51,317 nt of DNA, taken from contig CAKSBP010000025.1 in assembly GCA_934438135.1 (NCBI GenBank), positions 1 to 51,317 of the forward strand. The letters are read 5' to 3'. Shown in pieces: positions 27,301 through 35,231 of this stretch. The notes under the pieces were generated by a model. That model did not search any database. It worked only from the letters and a program-made list of their open reading frames with translations, and was not told the origin of the DNA. The stretch's first letter is position 1; the number at the start of each line of letters is the position of its first letter. Source of the stretch: an uncultured Clostridium sp. GTDB taxonomy: Bacteria; Bacillota; Clostridia; Lachnospirales; Lachnospiraceae. The translations under genes were made by a program, and so were the position numbers.

Positions 27301-28972
27301 GGTTTGTTAACACGATTTTTGCACCACAGTCTTTTACAATATACTGAACTCTTGCCTCTGGATAATTAGGAGAAACTGGAACATAGGCGCCGCCAGCCTT
27401 TAATACGGCATAAATACCAATCATCATTTCAAAGGAACGATGGGCAATGACTGGAACCATATCATCTGGTCCAATTCCAGCATCCTTAAGCGTATGTGCC
27501 AGACTGTTTACACGTTGGTTGAATTCACGGTAGGTCATACTTCTTTCATCAAATAATACCGCAGGAAGTTCCGGCGTTTTCGCTGCCTGTTCCTCAAATA
27601 AATCCATTACGGTCTTTCCTTCTGCTGCCTCTGGAAATTTTTCTTTGGTATCATTAAATCTATGAACAATTAGTTTCTCTTCCTCTTCATCTAATATGGC
27701 ACAGTCTGAAATCCGGCTATCTGGATGCAGCATAAATTCCTTTACAATAGTTAAAAGGCGTCTATGTATGAGCTGCATTTCTTCCTGGGTAAACTGTCTG
27801 CACTGAAACTTATATTCCAGAGAATAGGAACCTGTATTCTGATAATCATTAATATTAATCTGCAGCACATCCATGGTAGTGTCATGCTCAAAAAGTTTTA
27901 ATTCATAATCCAAAGCAGATATTTTGGAATCTGCTGCACTTACATTCTGATAAGAAACAAGAATTTCCATCAGATTCTGCAATTCTCCTGTTACTTCTCC
28001 ATATCGGCTTCGAATATCATGGTAAGAATATTTCTGATGTCTAAATAAATCGAAAGCATTTCCTTTTACTTTCTTTAATAAATCAAGTACCGTCCATGTT
28101 TCTTCCATATTTAAAAACATAGGAAGTGTATTGACATACATCCCCATCGTTTCTTTCTCTTTCCTGTTTTTCCGGTTCAGTATAGGTGTTCCAACTACAA
28201 CACTTTTGTTGTGGGTAATACTGCTTTTATAATATAAAACAGCTCCCAGAAATAAATGATAAACGCTGACACCATGATTCCGGCAGAATTCCCTGATTTC
28301 ATCAGAAAATGTTTTATTTACCCTAAAAAATAAATTCTGACATTTTAAATTCGTTACCTGAGCAAATGCTGCTTCTCCACTATACTCAGAAATTTTCTGC
28401 TCCCAGAAGGCTGCATCTTTTTTCTTTTCTTCTGATTCCTGGTATATTTCCTGTGCTTCAATAAAATCTGTATAAGAATATGCTTCATGCATTTCCTCGT
28501 CTTCTGAAATACATAACTTTAAAATCTTTGTCAGTCCATGCTGAATCAGCGTATATCCATCTGCAATCATATGATGAATTACAAGTGCCACTCCAATCCT
28601 TCCATCAGGAATTTTAACCGCTGTCATTTGATAAAGCGGTGCGTCACACTGAAATAGTATTCTCCTGCGGAATGCTTTTAGGAATTCACCAAACTCTTCC
28701 TCCCTTCCTGTAAATTCCTGAAGTTCCAACGTTTCCGGTTCATAGGGCACAATGTACTGACCATAGGAACCGTCCCTTTTTGTAAGTCGGATTCGGTATG
28801 CATCATACTGTTTTAATAAAATATTGTACGCTTCGTTCAGCCGGTCCATACTGACATGCTGGTTAAAAATTACATAACCACCAATATTCTGAAACGTCTC
28901 TTCCGGAAAATAAAGTTCTCCATCTAATATAGATTTCTGTGGTATAGTCAGCTGATATAACTTATGTTCCAT
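21326..28972 (-). CDS. NRPS: C-A(Ser)-PCP-C-A(atypical)-PCP-C
   Basis: 2548 residues, cytosolic assembly line. C1 (about 1-430) has HHMIADG. A1 (470-890) has YTSGTTGQPKG and a hand-read code D-V-W-H-F-S-L-I-D-K, a serine code. PCP1: FFELGGDSIKAIH near 989. C2 (1045-1470) has HHIITDH, with His where the motif Gly should be. A2 (1515-1920) has YTSGSTGQPKG, but the substrate segment SYSHATGMIDIF aligns Ala at the position of the conserved Asp235. Its code is about A-T-I-H-V-G-L-V-A-K, so a non-alpha-amino acid is likely. PCP2: FFELGGHSLNVT near 2026. C3 (2100-2530) has HHIICDG. No epimerase, thioesterase or reductase. The ATG ending at 28972 follows GAAGGAG; a frame open to 28990 lacks such a site. 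C1 at the front implies an acylated starter from a separate carrier. Confidence 0.93.
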   Translation of the reverse strand: MEHKLYQLTIPQKSILDGELYFPEETFQNIGGYVIFNQHVSMDRLNEAYNILLKQYDAYRIRLTKRDGSYGQYIVPYEPETLELQEFTGREEEFGEFLKAFRRRILFQCDAPLYQMTAVKIPDGRIGVALVIHHMIADGYTLIQHGLTKILKLCISEDEEMHEAYSYTDFIEAQEIYQESEEKKKDAAFWEQKISEYSGEAAFAQVTNLKCQNLFFRVNKTFSDEIREFCRNHGVSVYHLFLGAVLYYKSSITHNKSVVVGTPILNRKNRKEKETMGMYVNTLPMFLNMEETWTVLDLLKKVKGNAFDLFRHQKYSYHDIRSRYGEVTGELQNLMEILVSYQNVSAADSKISALDYELKLFEHDTTMDVLQININDYQNTGSYSLEYKFQCRQFTQEEMQLIHRRLLTIVKEFMLHPDSRISDCAILDEEEEKLIVHRFNDTKEKFPEAAEGKTVMDLFEEQAAKTPELPAVLFDERSMTYREFNQRVNSLAHTLKDAGIGPDDMVPVIAHRSFEMMIGIYAVLKAGGAYVPVSPNYPEARVQYIVKDCGAKIVLTNQDLSYTLTVPLLDLRQEKVDVTKVENPVRVSGYKNLAYVIYTSGTTGQPKGVMIEHGALMNRLLWMQKAWPIGEGDVILQKTTYTFDVSVWEIIWWSQTGAAVSLLRQGGEMVPEEIADCIQKTKVTTMHFVPSMLEAFLASAAYHPENIKKSKSLKQVFASGEALKPEHVKRFLELFGEGGDTKLVNLYGPTEAAIDVTCFVCDHPYPSIPIGKPISNIQLYIVDQENHLMPVGVSGELCIAGVGLGRGYLNNQELTDRIFVPNPFGAGRMYRTKDVAKWMPDGNITYLGRMDEQVKIRGFRIELNEIASVINSLPNVRTCAVITKQDASGSRQIYAYVVSEQGPLDMKEIQSGLEQKVPDYMIPSGMMQIDEIPVTQNGKVNKKALPDIIAARLTEYIPPKNPIETDLCEIFSEVLNVAEVGTNDNFFELGGDSIKAIHIVSKCQGKGYVLSIKDILLNKTIEKIALRCAREEKEEGRQYIGGAGWYKTSASQKRMYLAQLKNKESIFYNVPDYVAVPFDIEPIRLEECMRQLMERHEILRTTFHIVDGEIMQHIHPFEETTFQVEQIILSEGEDTKEVITSLNRPYDLEQLPLFRVTLVKETDGKTVLVLNQHHIITDHTSFTILEEELLALYNGNTLQEPANQYRDFVAWENSMDAKKLFEREEKYWLNKFSGKLPHSELPLDYKRSMEPDNAGATYTYELDEKLLKRLKEFSKKHNSTLFGVMFAAYNILLSRLTNEKDMIIGVPVNNRKQLRFERMLGVFLNTLAIRTLTAPEQTFVELLEEVNKNLLEAMENQDYQFEELIEHLNIRPQPNRTPLFDCVMNYIFYRDKLALLEKSQFEMLRLNMDIDSAKFDITMYMFDCEEQFRILCNYRKHLFREETIHYFIGEYVRLLKQICESADIPIGDYTLFERKLPHTYKVLDKESLGLVKTFEQTVYEYGNKAAVRTLTEEYTYQELNERANAVAEFILSQEKTDAKVGLVFKHGAKMIAALLGALKAGAIFIPLDPTYPEERLSYMLKDSETDILIADQENYMLAEKLAAGIEKNLSVCCMGGGRKQENPVVSYNKEQIAYIMYTSGSTGQPKGVIQTHENILAFMKGYCKNYGITSSDRVSLLASYSHATGMIDIFAALLNGAAICPYDIKNEGSMEHLLSWLEQEEITVYHSVPSVYRYLLRSKEVENKTSIRLIVLGGESITAGDVKLYKEHFSKDCVFVNLFGSSEVLVAAGFKIAFDTELPGQTVPIGYLVDEADCYILDEQGKEQGVYGIGEMVYASPYLAKGYWKLEDKTKQVFTKNPVTGEGMVYRSGDLGRLLPDGHFEYLGRKDFQVKIRGYRIEVDEIEGILDEIEGIEKSVVLAKQNAQGEYYLAAFYKAVSEDISEEMLKTSLKKTVPGYMVPSYFMPLKEIPFTPNGKIDRQAVKEMPVYKVFSEGAKPRNELDEKLMVIWQEILEVPVNGIEDNFFELGGHSLNVTLLAGRIQKEWNAQVGIKEIFAHGILWQLSDFIAQKIPEEQGTFISLSEYDKKDEIYPIEEREWYVASASQTRMYLTNQMNEESTAYNVPNVLDIDGEIDVEHFKNSLYSLIKRHEALRTGFQIVDGVVMQKIYSFEEIKEEIEIKEFTLEDTDEAKEEMLEHFVRPFDLGRPPLIRLGIGKTGNKKYSMFFDLHHIICDGTSVEIMTADLSRIYNGVPLEPLTVTYKDYAAWQQRRRKNRLFRQDEAFWLEEFKTPPAILNLPVDFKRPEVRSDEGAVYYFTIPQELKEKINHTALDTKTTLFMVLLAGLNITLSKYCHQEEITVGTAIAGRTKPALENLVGVFINTLAIKSTLDWKVKVSDYLMQLKEQVLNVYEHQEYPFDELVEKAGVLQDTSRAPFIEILFLLQNMKGEKMVLGNADMKLHPFKKISTKFDLSLEATETDAGIHIKTEYSTTLLKESSVQKFAEYWMNVLERITREPEMRIKDIILLTKEEAEQMNQEIEEPDISIEFDF

Positions 28973-28995
28973 AGGCTTTCTCCTTCTCATTTCTT

Positions 28996-30813
28996 CTAGA
29001 TATAGTATTGTGCCTGTGTATGATATAATTTGGCATATAATCCATTCTGCCGAAGCAGTTCTTCATGCTTTCCTTCTTCTGCAATGGTCCCATGTTCCAA
29101 AACAACAATCCGCTCACAAAATTTACAGCTGCTCATGCGATGGGAAATGTATACTGCCATTTTATCTGCTACAAACTCATTAAACTCTTCATAAATTTCC
29201 GCTTCTGAAAAAGGATCCAGTGCGGAAGCTGGTTCATCTAATACAACAACCGGAGCATTTTTATAAAGAGCTCTGGCAATTGCCAGTTTCTGTGCCTGTC
29301 CACCTGAAATTTCAATGCCCTCTCCATTCTGCCGGTAAAGCCTTGTGTTCAGTTTTTTCGGCATTCTTTCTACAGTTTCTTTCATGCCGACTGCTTCCAG
29401 AGCTTTCCAAACCCTCTCTTCTTCTATCTTGGAACCAGCAGCAATGTTTTCCCCAACCGGGAAAGAAAACAGTTTAAAATCCTGAAATACTGCTGAAAAT
29501 AATGCCTGGTATTCCTCTCTTTTATATACTCTGATATCTCTTCCATTTAATAAAATTCTCCCACTCGTTGGTTCATAGAACCGGCATAAAAGTTTAATAA
29601 ATGTCGTCTTTCCTGCTCCGTTCTGTCCAACAATTGCTATCTTTTCTCCTTTTCGAAGTATCATATTTACGTCATGAAGTACTTGGTTTTCTGTTTCCGG
29701 ATAGCAAAAATTCACATTCTGAAATTCAAATTCTATATGTTCCGGCAGCTCTTTGATGGAAACCGTCCCATCTTCTTTCAGTTCTGTCTGTTCAATAAAT
29801 CTTTCATACGTCTTTAAATAATCCATACGATATGCAAAACTATGATATGTTACCATTACCTGCTGCACTGCCTGTGTCAGACGGTTAATCGCACCTGCAT
29901 ACAAAAGTATGTCTCCGGTTCCTATGATGTGGTTTCTTGCCTGTGCAATAACAAAACCGTAGGAAATAAGTGCGGGAATCTGTGACAGGAAAATCATTCC
30001 TCCACCTACCATCCCATTTAACCTTCCCCATATCAGATACATGGATGCATATTTGTCATAATAGAATTCATAACAGTGAAGAATCAGATTCTGCATATGA
30101 AAAAGCCGAATATCTTTTCCATTTTTATAATCCGATGATAACGATAATACATAGTTCGCAACCGAATTATTATGTTCATTGTTTTTACGCATTTTATTGC
30201 ATTTGTTATTGGCAGTCTTGGCAAACCACGCTGTCAATGCCACCACTCCAATGTATAAGACAAGCATAAAAAATAACGCCTTAGAAGAAGTCAAGAATCC
30301 GTTTCTTTCAAAACGAATTTTTCGAAATAACTGAATTACAAACAAAAAGGAAAATACAATGGTCCAAATCTCTCCAGCCAATATATTAAGATTGGAAATC
30401 TGATTTCCAACTCCTCCTCCTGTCTGTTCGCCCTGCTTCACACGCCTTATCGCATCCAAGGTCTTCGGTCGTTCCAGTTCTTCATAATCCATGGTAAACG
30501 CACGATATGCCGTTTTCCGCTCCACGGTTTCATAACTTGCCTTTTTTAATACTTCCAGCACCTGTGCACATCCTCTGGAAATCAATCCAAGAACCAGATT
30601 CAGAATCAGCATAACTACAATAACCGGAATGCACTCTTTCCGCTTTCCACTGGAAACCAGATTCAAAATTTTTGCCGAATACAGAAGACTAATAAAAGGA
30701 ACCAGGGAAGAAATAAAAGAACCACCAAAAAGAATCCAAACAATTCCTTTCTGGTCTTTGCGTACTAGTTTTACAAATTTCACTGTGTTTCCAAAAGTTT
30801 CTTTGAATGTCAC
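28996..30813 (-). CDS. ABC exporter half-transporter (TMD-NBD), subunit 2
   Basis: 605 residues: an N-terminal six-helix membrane domain (about 1-320) and a C-terminal ATPase with Walker A VGQNGAGKTTFIKLL, signature ISGGQAQKLAIARAL, Walker B VVVLDEP and H-loop YISHRMS. It starts immediately after the stop of the other half-transporter gene, so the two most likely form a heterodimeric exporter. Position between the tailoring genes and the large NRPS gene points to export of, and self-protection against, the peptide product. No C39 peptidase domain is present, arguing against a leader-peptide bacteriocin. Confidence 0.9.
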   Translation of the reverse strand: MTFKETFGNTVKFVKLVRKDQKGIVWILFGGSFISSLVPFISLLYSAKILNLVSSGKRKECIPVIVVMLILNLVLGLISRGCAQVLEVLKKASYETVERKTAYRAFTMDYEELERPKTLDAIRRVKQGEQTGGGVGNQISNLNILAGEIWTIVFSFLFVIQLFRKIRFERNGFLTSSKALFFMLVLYIGVVALTAWFAKTANNKCNKMRKNNEHNNSVANYVLSLSSDYKNGKDIRLFHMQNLILHCYEFYYDKYASMYLIWGRLNGMVGGGMIFLSQIPALISYGFVIAQARNHIIGTGDILLYAGAINRLTQAVQQVMVTYHSFAYRMDYLKTYERFIEQTELKEDGTVSIKELPEHIEFEFQNVNFCYPETENQVLHDVNMILRKGEKIAIVGQNGAGKTTFIKLLCRFYEPTSGRILLNGRDIRVYKREEYQALFSAVFQDFKLFSFPVGENIAAGSKIEEERVWKALEAVGMKETVERMPKKLNTRLYRQNGEGIEISGGQAQKLAIARALYKNAPVVVLDEPASALDPFSEAEIYEEFNEFVADKMAVYISHRMSSCKFCERIVVLEHGTIAEEGKHEELLRQNGLYAKLYHTQAQYYI

Positions 30814-32616
30814 TTAGCTTTCTCCCTTCTGATAATACTGGCTCTGTACTTGAAACATTTCTGCGTATTCTCCTGCCTGTTCCATTAATTCATCATGGGT
30901 TCCATGTTCTACAATTTTTCCGTTTTTTAGAAAAAATATCGTATCACAGAAGCGGGTAGATGCCAGACGATGAGAAATAAACAAGGAAATTTTATTCTGA
31001 ATCAAAATCTGATAACGCTGATAAATCTCATCTTCTGCCAAAGCATCCAATGCCGCTGTTGGTTCATCAAGAATCAGAAGACTGCCACCTTTATATAATG
31101 CTCTTGCAAGCATCAGCTTCTGTACTTCTCCTCCGGATAAAGAGATGCCATCTTCTGCAATATCCTTATTTACATAAGTTTCCATTCCATTTGGAAGGCT
31201 TTCTATCTTTTCTTCAAGCCCTGCTTTTCTAATCGCCTCCTGACATCGTTTTCTGTCTGTCTTTTCTATTGGCAGTCCACTGATGTTTTCTGCAATGGAG
31301 AAGGAATGAAGAAATGCATCCTGAAATACCACCGCAACTTTCTTCCAGTATGCCCCCAGATTAAGTACCCTGGAATCTATCCCATTGATATAGATGCATC
31401 CTTTTGTCGGCTTATAAAATCCACAGAGAAGTTTTACAATCGTTGTCTTTCCTGCACCATTTATTCCTACCAACGCATACTTCTGTCCATTTTCCAAATG
31501 AAAACTTACATCATCTAATATTTTTTTATCTGAATTTTCATAACAAAAGGTTACGTGTTCAAACACAATATCTAATGGAACATCATCTTCTTTACACTCC
31601 TCATCCTTTTCTTCTTCCATTTCCGGCATATCCAGAAATGTTCTCAAATCACAAATCATTAGATGATCTCTTCCAATCTGTGCGATACTATCAGAAATCC
31701 GGCTAAACCAGCTGGCATAGCCACTGACAATTCCCAGATAAAATACAAACTTGGAAACTTCCATCCCTTTTGAGAGAAGATAGAGAAGATAAGCATAACA
31801 TACTGCATCCCGGATAAACTGTAATAACAAACCAGTTACATCATATAAATAAAAGTAACTTCTTTCTTTTCTTAAAAGCTGTTTTAATTCCTCGTTCTTC
31901 TGCAGAAAAATATGATTAAGCCATTTTGAAAGACCATACAGACGGATATCTTTTCCTGCATTTACGTCGTATGCTTCTCTTCGGATGTAATCCTGCACTA
32001 CATTGATTTTCGCTTTATTTGTCTTATTCGCAGCTTCATAATTTTTCGCTTTATCGTAGACAAATTTTTGTAAAAAAGAAATACCAAGCAGAAGAAAAAC
32101 AATATAAATGCTCACATTCGTAATCAGTGCGAGATAAACAACTAATCCACTAAAACCTGCTGCCAATTCCACATTATGCCGTAAAAAACCTTCCAGTCCG
32201 GTAAAATTCTCAGAAAGACAATTAGAAGCTTTCTGCTGCTTCACATGTGTATTCTCTTTTTCCAGAAGATCATAGTTGATACAGAAACATTTTCTGACAA
32301 AATCCTTGGTGGACTTTCCATAGACAAACTGGATATACTGCATATTGTTCCTGCCCCTTAGAAACGCCTGTATTCCGTAAAGAATGCCCACAGACAGAAA
32401 CACAAAGAGCAGTTTCTGCATCAGGTGTCCCATTGATATGTCATCCTCTGCCAATGCTACAATCACCGCAGGTATGGCTGCACCTATCAGAGGAACTATC
32501 ACAGTGAAGAGAATTTCCATTATACCAAACAAAATAATTTTCTTACTATATTTCCATAATAACCGGTATACATATTGATAATTGCTTTTCAATGAATATG
32601 TATTCTTATCCTTCAT
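30814..32616 (-). CDS. ABC exporter half-transporter (TMD-NBD), subunit 1
   Basis: 600 residues, same layout as its neighbour: membrane domain about 1-320, then ATPase with VGINGAGKTTIVKLL, signature LSGGEVQKLMLARAL, Walker B LLILDEP and FISHRLAS. The start overlaps the end of the GNAT gene by 11 bp. Sequence differs enough from the adjacent subunit to suggest an old heterodimer rather than a recent duplication. Function as pathway exporter is inferred from context. Confidence 0.9.
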   Translation of the reverse strand: MKDKNTYSLKSNYQYVYRLLWKYSKKIILFGIMEILFTVIVPLIGAAIPAVIVALAEDDISMGHLMQKLLFVFLSVGILYGIQAFLRGRNNMQYIQFVYGKSTKDFVRKCFCINYDLLEKENTHVKQQKASNCLSENFTGLEGFLRHNVELAAGFSGLVVYLALITNVSIYIVFLLLGISFLQKFVYDKAKNYEAANKTNKAKINVVQDYIRREAYDVNAGKDIRLYGLSKWLNHIFLQKNEELKQLLRKERSYFYLYDVTGLLLQFIRDAVCYAYLLYLLSKGMEVSKFVFYLGIVSGYASWFSRISDSIAQIGRDHLMICDLRTFLDMPEMEEEKDEECKEDDVPLDIVFEHVTFCYENSDKKILDDVSFHLENGQKYALVGINGAGKTTIVKLLCGFYKPTKGCIYINGIDSRVLNLGAYWKKVAVVFQDAFLHSFSIAENISGLPIEKTDRKRCQEAIRKAGLEEKIESLPNGMETYVNKDIAEDGISLSGGEVQKLMLARALYKGGSLLILDEPTAALDALAEDEIYQRYQILIQNKISLFISHRLASTRFCDTIFFLKNGKIVEHGTHDELMEQAGEYAEMFQVQSQYYQKGES

Positions 32617-33541
32617 GGGTGCCTCCGTTTTTTTCTGTTTCTGACGATATGTCCCTTATTTTCTCTTGAAATCTTTTAATCAGTCCATCCTCCCTTGGGA
32701 TATCCAGAACCTCTCCAACCACTGTCGGATTCCATTCCCTTATTTTAGGAACTAATGCTTCGTCACATACAAAAAACTGATATAGAATTTCTTTTTCTTT
32801 CTGATATGCCTCTAAATCTTCCAGCCATTCCTGTAAAGGCGTATGCTCCGATACTTTTACCATACAAAAATCATAACCTTCCTGCGTCATCCAAGCAAAC
32901 AATGCAGTGAACAGTTCCGGTAAATCTGCTTCTTCCAATCCTGAAACTTCACAGATTTCAAGTCCTTTTATTGTGTCACGCCGGATTTCATTTACCATCA
33001 AAACGGCCTGTATCTTCCCTTGTTTTAAAGCAGACAGCTTCACAAGATATTGTTCCGGATCCTGTTTTTCTTTGAGGAAGAAATGGGTAGTATCTGCTTT
33101 TTCTTCTTTTTTCATGCCAACCAGAAAACGGTCTAGCCGGAAAGTTGCAGAAGGATTTAATGCAAACTTCCAGCTAATCATTGCCTGTCGGTTAATAGGA
33201 TGAAATACAAGTACTTCACCATCTGTAAAAAGTTCCGCTTGAATCAGCTTTATCATTTCTGTGAAAATACCCTTTCCCCGGAATTGCGGGGTCATTATAA
33301 AATCAGAAAAGGAAACGGTGCAAAATCCATCCTGCCTGGCATATTCTGTTCCAAAAAAAGCTGCTGCTTTTTCTCCTTTTCTAACACAATAGCCTTTCAT
33401 CTTTCCTGTCTTCTGGTACTTATTCTGAAAATATGCTTTATGCATAGGACGGATAAAAGAACCCTCTATATTTTTCTCCTGTTCCTGCCAGAGGCTGCTC
33501 CATATTTCAATGGTATCCTTAGTAACTCGTTCAATCCTCAT
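32606..33541 (-). CDS. GNAT-family acetyltransferase
   Basis: 311 residues. A GNAT core occupies roughly residues 1-150, with the acetyl-CoA pyrophosphate loop TPQFRGKGIFTEMI at about 84-97 and a following FHPINRQAMISW helix. A second, weaker half (about 155-311) has no recognisable motif and may be a degenerate GNAT repeat. The start shares 4 bp with the ligase stop (ATGA), showing translational coupling. In this operon it could N-acylate the product or an amino-sugar, as tailoring or protection. Substrate unknown. Confidence 0.82.
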   Translation of the reverse strand: MRIERVTKDTIEIWSSLWQEQEKNIEGSFIRPMHKAYFQNKYQKTGKMKGYCVRKGEKAAAFFGTEYARQDGFCTVSFSDFIMTPQFRGKGIFTEMIKLIQAELFTDGEVLVFHPINRQAMISWKFALNPSATFRLDRFLVGMKKEEKADTTHFFLKEKQDPEQYLVKLSALKQGKIQAVLMVNEIRRDTIKGLEICEVSGLEEADLPELFTALFAWMTQEGYDFCMVKVSEHTPLQEWLEDLEAYQKEKEILYQFFVCDEALVPKIREWNPTVVGEVLDIPREDGLIKRFQEKIRDISSETEKNGGTHEG

Positions 33542-34944
33542 AAAACAGCCTCATTTAACTTTTTATATAATATCTTTCCAGAGTCATTTCTAGGAATGGC
33601 ATCCAGCACTCTTACATGAAATACATTCTTATTTAAATTCATTGTCTTAGAAAGATACTGTCTAATCTCTTCTGTTTTTTCTGTTTCTGTAATATAGATA
33701 TATACTTTTTCGTCGATTCCTACGCAGGCAGTCTCTTCAATGGACAGACCGGTTCGCACTAGATTTTCAATTTCATCCAAAGAAACCCGGTTTCCATAAA
33801 TTTTTCTATAACGATCCCGTCTTCCACAGACATAAAAATAACCATCTTCATCAAAATATCCCATATCACCAGTACGTAGAATGCCGCCTCGTTCATCTCC
33901 ATTTTTTAAATCTTCCATACTCTTAGCATATCCAAGCGTCACATTCTTTCCTTTATAAACGAGTTCTCCCTGGACATTTGCTTCCTTCACTTCTTCCCCT
34001 GCTTCATCCCAGATAGAAAGTTTTCCATCCGGTATAGCAATCCCTATGCTTCCTGTCTTATTAAGACATTCTTTATAAGGCAGATAACTGATTCTTGCAG
34101 TCGCTTCTGTCTGGCCATACATAACCACAAAACGTATTCCACGCTCTTTGGCATAAGTTCCATATTGTTCCTGAAGATTCCTTGACAGCTTTCCTCCTGC
34201 CTGTGTCATAGTCCGAAGACTTGGCAGTTCCATCTGAAAAAAATGCATTTTATCAAGAACATCATAAGTATGTGGAACAGCAGAAAATGAAGTTGCTTTA
34301 TACTGTCTGAAAAAATCCCAGAATCCTTTCTGAATTACTTTTTTGGTGGTCAGCATCAAGCTGCCCCCTGCTGCCAGATGAGTATTTATAATAGAAAGCC
34401 CATAGGTATAACTCATCGGAAGTGCCAGAACAGCCCGTTCATCTTGATTAATTTCCAAATACTTCACAATGCTGTTTGTATTGCTTTCTAAGTTTTCATA
34501 ACTAATTCGAACCAGTTTCTGACTTCCGGTAGAACCGGATGTGGTTAAAAGAAGGGCCAGCTTTTCATTAAATTCCGGAGCCTCCTTATATTCTGTTTTC
34601 ATCAAGGAATAACCATAAGAGCGATACAGACATTTTTCACTTTCTTCCTCCTGTATTTCTTCTGGTCTCCATATAAACTGAGGATGATATGTTTCTATCA
34701 GATTTTCTAAAAGTCCTGGGTCAATTGTCTCTGGCAGCATCAAAGGAACTATATGGTGACGGAGACATGCAGTATAGCCAAGAAGACTTCCAATTGTTCC
34801 TGTGCAGATGATAAAAACAAGGCATCTTTTTTCTAGCCGTTCTGCCAAGGCATCTCCTTGTGCTTCTAACTTCTGATAGGTTACTTCCCGATCCAAATCA
34901 TCAATTACTGCAATTCTGTTTTTGTATTTACCAAAATTCCACAT
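33538..34944 (-). CDS. Stand-alone AMP-dependent acyl/aryl acid ligase
   Basis: 468 residues, ANL superfamily. Motifs: LLLTTSGSTGSQKLVRIS (ATP loop), LPMSYTYGLSIINTHLAAGG, MYGQTEATARISYLP, LRTGDMGYFDEDGYFYVCGRRDRYRKIYG and the C-terminal lysine of NDSGKILYKKL. The substrate segment lacks the Asp of alpha-amino-acid A domains, in line with an aryl or acyl acid. A carrier-protein gene lies 24 bp upstream, so the pair probably loads a starter acid such as 3-amino-4-hydroxybenzoate for the first C domain. The ATG ending at 34944 is chosen because GGAGGAGG precedes it; a frame to 34959 starts inside that site. Confidence 0.88.
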   Translation of the reverse strand: MWNFGKYKNRIAVIDDLDREVTYQKLEAQGDALAERLEKRCLVFIICTGTIGSLLGYTACLRHHIVPLMLPETIDPGLLENLIETYHPQFIWRPEEIQEEESEKCLYRSYGYSLMKTEYKEAPEFNEKLALLLTTSGSTGSQKLVRISYENLESNTNSIVKYLEINQDERAVLALPMSYTYGLSIINTHLAAGGSLMLTTKKVIQKGFWDFFRQYKATSFSAVPHTYDVLDKMHFFQMELPSLRTMTQAGGKLSRNLQEQYGTYAKERGIRFVVMYGQTEATARISYLPYKECLNKTGSIGIAIPDGKLSIWDEAGEEVKEANVQGELVYKGKNVTLGYAKSMEDLKNGDERGGILRTGDMGYFDEDGYFYVCGRRDRYRKIYGNRVSLDEIENLVRTGLSIEETACVGIDEKVYIYITETEKTEEIRQYLSKTMNLNKNVFHVRVLDAIPRNDSGKILYKKLNEAVL

Positions 34945-34968
34945 AAGAACCTCCTCCATGTAAAAACC

Positions 34969-35214
34969 TTATTTCTCCATTAATTCTGTAATATAATCTG
35001 CCAGGGAAGATATGCTGCTGAATTTATCTACCAACAGATCCTCATCATCAAATGTAATATTAAACTGCATTTCAATATTCGCTATCAATTGTAAAATAAG
35101 AACGGAATCAATTCCTAAGTCCTCTACAAGGCGGGCATCTTCTGAAATTTCCTCCTGGCTTTCTAATATATCTGCAATCAGTTCTTTTATCACATTTATA
35201 ACCTTCTGTTCCAT
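34969..35214 (-). CDS. Discrete acyl/aryl carrier protein
   Basis: 81 residues, full-length carrier protein. The attachment site is DLGIDSVLILQLIANIEMQF with Ser about residue 37. Helix 1 is acidic and the end SSISSLADYITELMEK is typical. AAAGGAG precedes the ATG. Its position next to the stand-alone ligase suggests the two form a loading module. It differs from the second free carrier protein at 15467-15745, which has a distinct NSL site, so two free carriers serve the pathway. Confidence 0.92.
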   Translation of the reverse strand: MEQKVINVIKELIADILESQEEISEDARLVEDLGIDSVLILQLIANIEMQFNITFDDEDLLVDKFSSISSLADYITELMEK

Positions 35215-35231
35215 GATGTATGTACTCCTTT

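Noticed and set aside
28996..32616. Bacteriocin-type peptidase exporter
   Set aside because: Neither ABC protein has an N-terminal C39 peptidase domain, and no precursor peptide with a double-Gly leader was found nearby.
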